From: Psychrobacter maritimus
GTDB lineage: Bacteria > Pseudomonadota > Gammaproteobacteria > Pseudomonadales > Moraxellaceae
Reading direction: 5' to 3'
Length of the DNA: 64,000 nucleotides
NCBI RefSeq assembly: GCF_904846345.1
Contig: NZ_CAJHAJ010000001.1
Location: 248,001-312,000, forward strand
The notes under the pieces are model-generated. The model worked only from the letters and a program-made list of their open reading frames with translations. It was not told the origin of the DNA and ran no database searches. The position numbers and the translations under genes were made by a program. Shown in pieces: positions 55,927 through 64,000 of the stretch (position 1 is its first letter; each line of letters starts with the position of its first letter).

Positions 55927-56004
55927 GTGCTACTGGTATAAATTTTGCGCAGCCTCTGGAGTGCAAAGCGCACAGCAAGCAAGGAAAACTTATACCAGTA
56001 GCAC
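55927..56004. repeat. 78-bp element with perfect 15-bp terminal inverted repeats
   Basis: GTGCTACTGGTATAA (55927-55941) is exactly inverted as TTATACCAGTAGCAC (55990-56004). The middle has AGCCTCTG, a small GTGC/GCAC hairpin and CAGCAAGCAAGGAAAA. A diverged copy is at 53035-53104. It has no coding capacity and looks like a small MITE or REP-like palindromic element. Confidence 0.88.
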
Positions 56005-56202
56005 ATTATAATATTTGTACTTATTTTATTTAGGGCTACATCCTATGATAGACAATGCGCTTCTGCTAAAAGGCAACTTCATTAGCAAAAGCAATACTCG
56101 TATCATAAGATGTTTATTTTTTAGTGATTTTTAATTTAATTCTTTAACTTAATTTTTTACTTCAATGCCACAGTACGACTGATAAAAGCGATTTAACTTG
56201 AT

Positions 56203-57015
56203 ATGACCATTCAAAACGATGCCGCCCTACCTGAAACCGACGTAAACAATACTAGCAATGTCACTAATACTAGCAATGTAATTAACACGCCCAATGGCAA
56301 CACAGACGAACAAGCGCCCATGACCTTAAAAGAGCGTTTTCGTAAGTTCTTGCCTGTCGTCGTCGATGTCGAAACGGCCGGCTTTAATGCGCAAACCGAC
56401 GCCTTATTAGAGATTGCTTGTATTCCTGTGCTGCTAAATGAGCAGGGTGTGTTTTATCCGGGCGAGGCTTTAAATGCTCATATTGAACCCTTTGAAGGGG
56501 CAAACCTTGAGCCAAGCGCCCTCGCTTTTACCGGTATTGACCCTAAAAACCCACTACGTAAAGCCATTGCCGAAGATGAAAAAACAGCGCTACGCCGTAT
56601 TTTTAAAGGTTTAAAGGAAGTGCGCCGTACTGAAGACTGCCGCCAATGCGTCCTTATCGGCCATAATGCGCATTTTGACTTGGGTTTTTTGAATGCGGCG
56701 GTGCTGCGTACCAATAGCAAGAACCATAACCCATTTCACAATTTCTCAGTCTTTGATACCGTGACCCTATCTGCCTTGGCGTTTGGACAGACGGTATTAG
56801 CACGTGCCTGTAAGGCGGCTGGCATCGACTTTGATGGTAAAGACGCTCATTCAGCGCTCTATGATACCCAAAAGACCGCTGAGCTGTTTTGTCATATCCT
56901 AAACAGCTATCCTATGCTATCGAATGCGATGCATCTTGAGCAGAGCAACTCGGAGGTGACAGAAGATAGCGCCGCAGACACTACCGTACAAGCAACCGAT
57001 AGCGACACCAAATAA
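56203..57015 (+). CDS. rnt: Ribonuclease T (DEDD 3'-5' exonuclease)
   Basis: This 270-residue protein contains an RNase T domain from about residue 44: ERFRKFLP then DVETAGF with Asp55 and Glu57, IGHNAHFDLGFL with Asp159, and His216/Asp221 in DAHSALYDT. RNase T trims 3' ends of tRNA and other stable RNA. The first 39 residues are an unusual extension containing three 18-bp in-frame units (56248-56301) that encode NTSNVT, NTSNVI and NTPNGN; E. coli RNase T has only nine residues there. Met40 is an alternative start. Neither start has a strong ribosome site. Confidence 0.92.
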   Translation: MTIQNDAALPETDVNNTSNVTNTSNVINTPNGNTDEQAPMTLKERFRKFLPVVVDVETAGFNAQTDALLEIACIPVLLNEQGVFYPGEALNAHIEPFEGANLEPSALAFTGIDPKNPLRKAIAEDEKTALRRIFKGLKEVRRTEDCRQCVLIGHNAHFDLGFLNAAVLRTNSKNHNPFHNFSVFDTVTLSALAFGQTVLARACKAAGIDFDGKDAHSALYDTQKTAELFCHILNSYPMLSNAMHLEQSNSEVTEDSAADTTVQATDSDTK

Positions 57016-57115
57016 CATAAAGCACACGCCCTCCATTGTTAAACGCAAATAATAGTGCTATCTATAGTTAATAACTTGCTATGGATTATTTGAGCTTAAC
57101 AAAAGGGACTTTGCT

Positions 57116-57313
57116 ATGGAGCCACAGTTTAAGTTATGGGCAACCATCATCGGTTATATGCTGCTCGCTTTAACCATTAGCACTTGTACGTCGTTATGGA
57201 TTCGGCATCATTTAAAGCGTAATGACCTACATCCACGCCGCGCGCTCAAAAAAAGATATTTAATTTTAAAAAGACGCAGAAAAAGGCTTGACAGAAAACG
57301 CAGACGCCATTAG
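57116..57313 (+). CDS. Small basic membrane protein, unknown
   Basis: This is a 65-residue protein with one membrane helix (about 8-28) followed by a very basic tail of about 37 residues (LKKRYLILKRRRKRLDRKRR). AAGGGA precedes the ATG by about nine bases. The N-terminus is probably outside and the basic tail in the cytoplasm. Its stop codon overlaps the -10 of the tRNA-Glu promoter. The function is unknown. Confidence 0.6.
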   Translation: MEPQFKLWATIIGYMLLALTISTCTSLWIRHHLKRNDLHPRRALKKRYLILKRRRKRLDRKRRRH

Positions 57314-57316
57314 AAT
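57288..57316 (+). promoter_or_regulatory. Sigma70 promoter for tRNA-Glu inside the preceding gene's end
   Basis: A consensus TTGACA (57288-57293) and TAGAAT (57311-57316) are 17 bases apart. The -10 contains the TAG stop of the 65-residue gene. The expected start near 57323 gives a leader of about 40 bases to tRNA-Glu. Confidence 0.8.
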
Positions 57317-57363
57317 ACGCACCACTTCAGCATAAAGGTGAAAGCAGCTGAAGCGTTGTACTA

Positions 57364-57439
57364 GTCCCCATCGTCTAGAGGCCTAGGACACCGCCCTTTC
57401 ACGGCGGTAACGGGGGTTCGAATCCCCCTGGGGACGCCA
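57364..57439 (+). tRNA. tRNA-Glu (anticodon TTC)
   Basis: It is a complete cloverleaf: acceptor GTCCCCA/TGGGGAC, anticodon stem CCGCC/GGCGG with loop CTTTCAC (anticodon TTC), T loop TTCGAAT and encoded CCA. It reads GAA/GAG codons. Confidence 0.97.
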
Positions 57440-57504
57440 CTATTTGGCGTCACTTGTTAGCAAGTTTGCTGTAAAGCATTGATAAGACTAATAAGCGTAC
57501 CATC

Positions 57505-57543
57505 AAAAAGCCCATTCACATTTTTTGTGAGTGGGCTTTTTTT
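57505..57543 (+). terminator. Terminator after tRNA-Glu
   Basis: A 16-bp stem (57505-57520 with 57526-57541) with a T run stands about 65 bases after the tRNA. The arms are A- and T-rich at the ends so it may work on both strands. Confidence 0.85.
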
Positions 57544-57663
57544 ATGCCTGTTGTTATACCTGCTCATTTCTCATGCGTTGTTATAATTTCGTATCAGTGA
57601 CAATGCAGCGGTTTATGATGACTTTTTATGATAAATTTATAAAAGCAAAAAGCTTATGACAGC

Positions 57664-57692
57664 AAAAAGCCAGCGATTAATGCTGGCTTTTT
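57664..57692. terminator. Terminator after the BLUF gene
   Basis: An 11-bp perfect stem (57664-57674 with 57682-57692), seven-base loop, has T runs on both strands. It lies 31 bases after the BLUF stop (minus). Confidence 0.85.
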
Positions 57693-57722
57693 TAATATAT
57701 GAGTTTTATTTTTTAGAAAAGC

Positions 57723-58346
57723 CTACCAAATCTTATCTGCTAGCACCAGCCAAAGTAGCGCCAATACAATCAAGCCGCCCAATATAGTCTGAATAAGGAA
57801 AAAGGCTTGGTGCTGTCCGACTACTTTGCCCAAGGTTACCCCTAAGGTATTATATTTTATCGGCTGCGTATCAAGCTCGCCGGATTTTTCTTGTTCTTCA
57901 TAATAACCTTGCAGAATATCTAAAAACCGCTGCCATTCATTAGCGCCCCACGTATTGGGCTTAAACGGCATAAAGGCTTTAAGCTTAGGCTCATTCACCA
58001 TCCAACGCTCAAGTGTAATAGAACGTAGTGACCAGCCAGCAAAACGGCGCTCAGCAATCGCTGAAAAATCCAATATCTTTAAATCTTGATGTCGATCATC
58101 TACCAATAAGCGATTTTTTAGATTGGTTAATGCTTGCTCAGAACCTTCCACACACTGGAAAAAGTATCCGTTGCCGTAGCAAAGAATACCAGTAATATTA
58201 TCGGCTTTGTTCAGCTTAATGGCGACTTCTGCGATGTCGTTAAGCGTACTCGCACTTGCAAGACCAGTCGACGTAATGTGGCTCAGATATACAAGCTGGC
58301 AGAGATCTGGCGTTACTGGATTTGTCGAATCATTGACTGTTGACAA
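57723..58346 (-). CDS. BLUF-domain blue-light sensor with C-terminal membrane helix
   Basis: This 207-residue protein has an N-terminal BLUF domain that binds FAD and senses blue light. The photocycle residues are present at nearly the standard numbering: Tyr20 (QLVYLSH), Asn50 (NITGIL), Gln64 (YFFQCVEG) and Trp105 (FAGWSLR). After the domain (about residues 13-110) comes a linker and a single membrane helix at about 180-202, followed by a very short tail. There is no output enzyme. Such short BLUF proteins act by protein contacts; the membrane anchor is unusual. The gene is single, with its own terminator. Confidence 0.9.
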   Translation of the reverse strand: MSTVNDSTNPVTPDLCQLVYLSHITSTGLASASTLNDIAEVAIKLNKADNITGILCYGNGYFFQCVEGSEQALTNLKNRLLVDDRHQDLKILDFSAIAERRFAGWSLRSITLERWMVNEPKLKAFMPFKPNTWGANEWQRFLDILQGYYEEQEKSGELDTQPIKYNTLGVTLGKVVGQHQAFFLIQTILGGLIVLALLWLVLADKIW

Positions 58347-58768
58347 TCAGCTTCTCCCTATTTTCAGGTAAATGTAGCTAAGACAACCATACTAACTTTC
58401 GATAAAAAATACTGACAAGACGTTTGAGGATAGCAAATACGCTTGTTATACTATTGATTTATAAATGTTTATATTAATTGTATTAAGTTGGTTACATCAT
58501 AGGCTATTTTCGTCATCAAAGCAATATATGTTTATCTTAAGCCTCTACTTATTAATACTAAGCTGTGCTTTAGAATTATTTATAGGCAAAATATGATATG
58601 AATATGTCTTCCTAGAATAGGCAATTTAAAAGTTTTAGAGACATAAAGAGAAAAAATAGGCGCATGAAGTTATAAGCGCTCAATTTAGTTATTGAGAACG
58701 TTAAGATTGATAGCAAAACAGGTTAGGTAGAAAACAGTTTACATAGAGAATAAGAATCATAAAGGAAG
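58347..58768. other. Intergenic region between ispD and the BLUF gene
   Basis: About 420 AT-rich bases with the BLUF promoter on the minus strand. No gene or strong structure was found. Confidence 0.35.
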
Positions 58769-58810
58769 AGTGCTTTATCGCTTCTTATAAGTGCTTTATC
58801 GCTTTCTATA
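58769..58810. repeat. 21-bp tandem duplication over the ispD stop
   Basis: AGTGCTTTATCGCTTCTTATA is followed at once by a copy with two differences (AGTGCTTTATCGCTTTCTATA). The second copy contains the complement of the ispD stop codon (58806-58808), so the duplication has extended the 3' untranslated part. Confidence 0.85.
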
Positions 58811-59603
58811 ATAGTTCGGATTGGGCGGTAAGAATCGCTGCGAGCAAGATAGCGTCGTCAGGATAAGTCAGTTTGATATTTTGTCGACTGCCAGACACCA
58901 AGCGAATCGGCAGCTCTAAATGTTCAAAAGCGCTGGCCTCATCGGTAATTTCTAGCTGATTCTCAGCAACATAGGTTAATACTCGCTGCAACTCACCTAA
59001 GCGAAATACTTGCGGCGTTTGTGCTTGCCACATATGACTACGGTCGATAGTGCGCTTAGCGTAAGAGTGGGTGCTGCTGCTATTGACAGGCTTATCTATA
59101 ACGCCGTTTGTGGTCTTAGATTGAGCATGAGGCTGGGTGTAGGACTGTTTTAAGGTATCCGCTACTGGCGTGGCGAGAATAGCGCCATAAGGCTCTAGCA
59201 TCGCCGCTTCAATCACCTTATTGATATCCTGTTGCGGCACCGCAGGACGTGCAGCATCATGTATCACGACCAAGTCTGAATCTTTAGCACCTGTCTGACG
59301 AATGGCTTCTACCCCTGCTTGTACCGATTGCCAACGCTCAGCGCCGCCACTGGCATACTGTATCGGCAGCGCAAAATTGAGTGTCTTTGCCGTGCTGTCA
59401 TCTGCCCCTATAACCAATAAGCACTTATCAATATAAGCACTATTAGCAAGCCGCGCCACGCTATGCTGTAGCAAGGTCTGCCCTTGTAGCATGGTATATT
59501 GCTTTGCGATAGAGGCACCAAAACGACTACCGCGACCAGCAGCAACAATCATGGCATGTATATGTGGTGTGGTATTCATAAGGTGGCTTTGATTGATACT
59601 CAT
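58806..59603 (-). CDS. ispD: 2-C-methyl-D-erythritol 4-phosphate cytidylyltransferase
   Basis: This is a protein of about 265 residues, the third enzyme of the MEP isoprenoid pathway. MIVAAGRGSRFGASIAKQYT gives the CTP-binding loop, and VVIHDAARPAVP the catalytic region. Start is uncertain: ATG 59603 (MSINQS) is preferred, ATG 59579 (MNTTPH) is possible, and the long frame from 59681 is unlikely. A linker near 59040-59150 (QPHAQSKTTNGVIDKPVNSS) is longer than in E. coli. It follows ftsB and eno, the conserved order eno-ftsB-ispD. Confidence 0.92.
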   Translation of the reverse strand: MSINQSHLMNTTPHIHAMIVAAGRGSRFGASIAKQYTMLQGQTLLQHSVARLANSAYIDKCLLVIGADDSTAKTLNFALPIQYASGGAERWQSVQAGVEAIRQTGAKDSDLVVIHDAARPAVPQQDINKVIEAAMLEPYGAILATPVADTLKQSYTQPHAQSKTTNGVIDKPVNSSSTHSYAKRTIDRSHMWQAQTPQVFRLGELQRVLTYVAENQLEITDEASAFEHLELPIRLVSGSRQNIKLTYPDDAILLAAILTAQSELL

Positions 59604-59735
59604 GGTTGGATTCCATGATGATAGGACTGGAGAGAAGTGAAAAAGAGGTTTAGATTTTAACCATAAATACTTTAAGACCAATAATGTGACTACTGTAGAT
59701 AGTAGAAAACACTCATTTTGTAAAATTAAGAGCGA

Positions 59736-60044
59736 TTAATAACGGCTGTGCGTCGTCGGCGCTGTTGATACTTGTACAAAGGTCTCATTTGGCTTAATTA
59801 AGCCCAAATCTAAGCGCGCATGCTCTTCTACTGCTTCAAGACCGGTCTTTAAGTCATGAACGTCAGTGCGTAGCAAATTATTTGCCGCTACTTGGTTATC
59901 ATTTAAGCGCTGCTGCTCATCAATCTGTGTCAGCAATTTATTATGCTCAAACTGACCGTTTTCGCCTAGCCAATATTGATATTGCAGTCCTAAAAGGACG
60001 GCAACGGCTAAAGCAAGTAGCATAAATTGGCTAAAGTATTTCAT
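59736..60044 (-). CDS. ftsB: Cell division protein FtsB
   Basis: This 102-residue bitopic protein has an N-terminal membrane helix (residues about 5-22), then a periplasmic coiled coil (NKLLTQIDEQQRLNDNQVAA) and the conserved EEHARLDLGLIKPNETFVQV end. FtsB joins FtsL and FtsQ in the divisome. Its position between eno and ispD is the standard context and supports the call despite weak sequence conservation. Confidence 0.92.
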   Translation of the reverse strand: MKYFSQFMLLALAVAVLLGLQYQYWLGENGQFEHNKLLTQIDEQQRLNDNQVAANNLLRTDVHDLKTGLEAVEEHARLDLGLIKPNETFVQVSTAPTTHSRY

Positions 60045-60194
60045 AAATTGATCACGCCAAAACGATAAAGAGACAATAGAAAAGAGATAATAGAGTAAAG
60101 TAAAAAACTAAGTAGGCTTATTAAGCGATATATCATCACATCAATGACGATATATCGCTTAGCTTTAAGCCTAACTGCTTAGCTGTATAGCTTA

Positions 60195-61869
<1,675 letters not shown>

Positions 61870-64000
61870 TTACGCTTTTGTTAAACGTTTGCTGTTGCTA
61901 TGTGCGCCAGAGACAGTGTTATCCAGTTCAACCTCGGTTTTAAATCGTGTCAAACGTAACGCGTTCATTAATACCGAAATAGAGCTGAGCGCCATTGCAG
62001 CCGCGGCAATCATAGGATTTAAAAAGCCGAAAGCGGCAAGCGGAATACCAAGGCAATTATAAATAAAAGCAAAGAATAGATTCTGCTTGATATTACGCAC
62101 CGTGGCATTCGCAATTTTTTGCGCCGCATCGATATGCATCAGTGACTCGCCCATCAAGCGCGCAGAAGCACTGTGCTGTGCGACATCCGTACCTTCAAAC
62201 ATGGCAAAGCTGGCATCAGCGGTAGCCATCGCTGGCGCATCATTGACGCCGTCCCCTGCCATAGCAACTTTATGACCCGCCGTTTGCAATAAAGCAATTT
62301 GGCTTGCTTTATCACGTGGGCTCATTTTACCGTAAGCTTGCTCGATACCTAACTGCCCTGCCACATGGTCAACGACCGATTGCTTATCACCACTCATCAA
62401 AATGACATTGATGCCAGCATCTTGTAGCGCTCTTATGGCTTGCGGCGTGTCATCCTTTAAGTCATCAGCAAGGGCAAAAGCACCTAGCGGCTCATCGTTA
62501 ATACTAATAGCGACCGTACTGGCGATTTGCCATACTTTTGGCATCAGCTTTGGTAGCGTCAAATTAGCAAACTCTGCGCTACCAACCTTTATTAAGCCTA
62601 AGCCTTCGATATTTGCTTGTATACCAGCGCCCTTTATCACACTGATATCAGTCACACTCATCAACGGCAAGTTTCGCTCAGTAGCCGCGTTAATCAGTGC
62701 CGTCGCTAATGGATGGCTGGCATGTGCCTCAACACTTGCGGCAATTTGCAGGACATCATCAACGGCTAGTGATTTATCTACCATCACATTATCAACGATG
62801 GTCGGCTTACCGATGGTTAATGTGCCTGTCTTATCCAAAACAACGGTATCGATATTACCTGCCGCCTCTAAGCTTTGCGCGTCTTTAAACCAAACACCAT
62901 GACGCGCGGCGACACCCATACCAGCCATGATAGCAGCTGGCGTCGCTAGACCAAGCGCACAGGGGCAAGCAATGACCAATACCGACACGGCATGCATTAA
63001 CGCCGTGTCAAGCATGCCCGTTAGCCACCATGTCAGTCCAAAGGTGATCAAGGCAATCGTCACCACGACAGGAACAAAAATAGCCGTTACTCTATCAGCA
63101 AGGCGCGCTAAATTGGCTTTTGAGCCTTGTGCATCGCTGAGCGCTTGTACCATATCACCGAGCTTGGTATCACTACCTTTAGCACTAACGCGATAGAGTA
63201 AGCTGCCATTTTCAACGAGAGCGCCTGCTAGCAGTCCATCACCTACTTCTTTTTTGAGCGGTACGGACTCACCGGTTAAATGGCTCTCGACACACCAGCC
63301 ACTACCATCGATAACTGTCCCATCGGTTGCCACGCGGCTGCCTTGCTTAGCACGCAAGATATCGCCTACTTGTACATCTTGCAGCGCGACATTATGAAAG
63401 TCGCCATTCGGCTGCTGTTGTTCAACTTCATCAGGGGTTAATGACAATAATAAATCGATACTGTTTAGACTGTGCTTTTTGGTGCGCTCTTCAAGATATT
63501 TACCGGTACGCACAAAGGCAATGACCATTACGCCTGCTTCAAAATACACTGCTGGTCCGTGTCCACTACCATGACCGCTTTGCAGCAGACTATTTAACGT
63601 ACCATCGCCATGGGTCAGCCATAGATACGTTGAATACGCCCAAATGGTGACCGTACCGATGACCACCAGTACGTCCATATTGGCAAGACCACCTTTAATA
63701 GATGCCCAAGCGCTTTTGTAAAAGGGTAATGCCAATCCAAACTGTACAATCGTCGCTAGGATAAACTGAATCCAAACCGGTGGCATCCACGCCATACCTT
63801 GCCCAACAAGCATGCCCGCCATACCCACTAAAAACGGCAGCAAGCAAACCCATAACCCAATCAAGCGCCACGGGTATTCAGTCGCGGTATCCTCGTCTGT
63901 TTGTGCAAACAAACTATCGGCTGCTTGCAAATTGGCCACGAAGCCGGTTTTATTTACCCATTCTGTGACCTGCTCAGGCGTGGTCTGCGTTGGGTCATAA
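61870..64000 (-). CDS. copA: Copper-translocating P1B-type ATPase, N-terminus cut by window edge
   Basis: The frame is open to base 64000, so the start lies outside. The codons next to the edge encode the end of a heavy-metal-binding domain (TGFVAN context). Then come membrane helices, VIACPCALG with the metal-site CPC, the phosphorylation site DKTGTLT, the HP motif (ASHPLATAL), the hinge MAGDGVNDAPAM, and the last helices with YNCLGIPLAAFG and MALSSISVLMNALRL as in Cu(I) ATPases. It exports copper or silver from the cytoplasm. An internal GTG at 63939 is not the likely start. Confidence 0.95.
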   Translation of the reverse strand, partial: YDPTQTTPEQVTEWVNKTGFVANLQAADSLFAQTDEDTATEYPWRLIGLWVCLLPFLVGMAGMLVGQGMAWMPPVWIQFILATIVQFGLALPFYKSAWASIKGGLANMDVLVVIGTVTIWAYSTYLWLTHGDGTLNSLLQSGHGSGHGPAVYFEAGVMVIAFVRTGKYLEERTKKHSLNSIDLLLSLTPDEVEQQQPNGDFHNVALQDVQVGDILRAKQGSRVATDGTVIDGSGWCVESHLTGESVPLKKEVGDGLLAGALVENGSLLYRVSAKGSDTKLGDMVQALSDAQGSKANLARLADRVTAIFVPVVVTIALITFGLTWWLTGMLDTALMHAVSVLVIACPCALGLATPAAIMAGMGVAARHGVWFKDAQSLEAAGNIDTVVLDKTGTLTIGKPTIVDNVMVDKSLAVDDVLQIAASVEAHASHPLATALINAATERNLPLMSVTDISVIKGAGIQANIEGLGLIKVGSAEFANLTLPKLMPKVWQIASTVAISINDEPLGAFALADDLKDDTPQAIRALQDAGINVILMSGDKQSVVDHVAGQLGIEQAYGKMSPRDKASQIALLQTAGHKVAMAGDGVNDAPAMATADASFAMFEGTDVAQHSASARLMGESLMHIDAAQKIANATVRNIKQNLFFAFIYNCLGIPLAAFGFLNPMIAAAAMALSSISVLMNALRLTRFKTEVELDNTVSGAHSNSKRLTKA

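Overview
The window looks like a chromosomal segment from a gammaproteobacterium of the family Moraxellaceae, most probably Psychrobacter. That is an inference from gene content and order (hda / AI-2E permease / purM-purN, eno-ftsB-ispD, a long-form isocitrate lyase, a signal-less YkuD protein), moderate-to-low GC and AT-rich intergenic DNA. I see no rRNA, CRISPR array, prophage, integrase or transposase. Four tRNA genes are present: Val-GAC, Asn-GUU, Ser-UGA and Glu-UUC.

Layout. 1-6.6 kb is a carboxylate-uptake block: the end of a TauE/SafE permease, a GntR/UTRA regulator, a MatC/SLC13-like carrier and a TctC-TctB-TctA tripartite transporter. 6.8-14.6 kb holds three tRNAs and assorted genes (glutamine amidotransferase, fatty-acid hydroxylase, EamA and SMR transporters, a saccharopine-dehydrogenase-like protein, a YgjP-like metalloprotease, a ribbon-helix-helix-like protein and a lipoprotein). 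14.7-18 kb has an Epd-like GAPDH homologue and a PIF1-type helicase. 18.2-22.1 kb is an alcohol/aldehyde oxidation cassette (aldehyde dehydrogenase, DUF779, GMC dehydrogenase). 22.6-28.6 kb is a complete dipeptide ABC transporter, dppABCDF. 28.6-31 kb has a NERD/zinc-finger gene split by one in-frame TGA, a YceI protein and a hendecad coiled-coil protein. 31.4-42.3 kb is core metabolism and replication control (tkt, serS, dps, hda, purMN). 42.5-48 kb has a succinate-semialdehyde dehydrogenase, a LysR regulator and aceA. 48.3-57.3 kb has a CYTH-CHAD protein, a nitroreductase-like protein, a YkuD protein, an unknown membrane protein, argG, pyrC and rnt. 57.3-64 kb has tRNA-Glu, a membrane-anchored BLUF photoreceptor, ispD, ftsB, eno and a copper-type P1B ATPase that runs off the right edge.

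How the genes fit together. The uptake systems (Tct, MatC-like, Dpp) with aceA, a semialdehyde dehydrogenase, the alcohol/aldehyde cassette and the GAPDH/Epd, eno and tkt enzymes suggest growth on organic acids, peptides and alcohols with gluconeogenic flow. This is inference.

Most notable non-ordinary signals: (i) a 78-bp element with perfect 15-bp terminal inverted repeats at 55927-56004 and a diverged copy at 53035-53104; (ii) the single in-frame TGA joining a NERD nuclease-like domain to a topoisomerase-type zinc finger; (iii) a seven-unit 11-residue coiled-coil repeat protein; (iv) many 13-21 bp short tandem duplications in intergenic DNA; (v) stem-loops directly after both solute-binding-protein genes and a long hairpin in the dppA leader. 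I see no clearly new multi-gene defence or mobile system.
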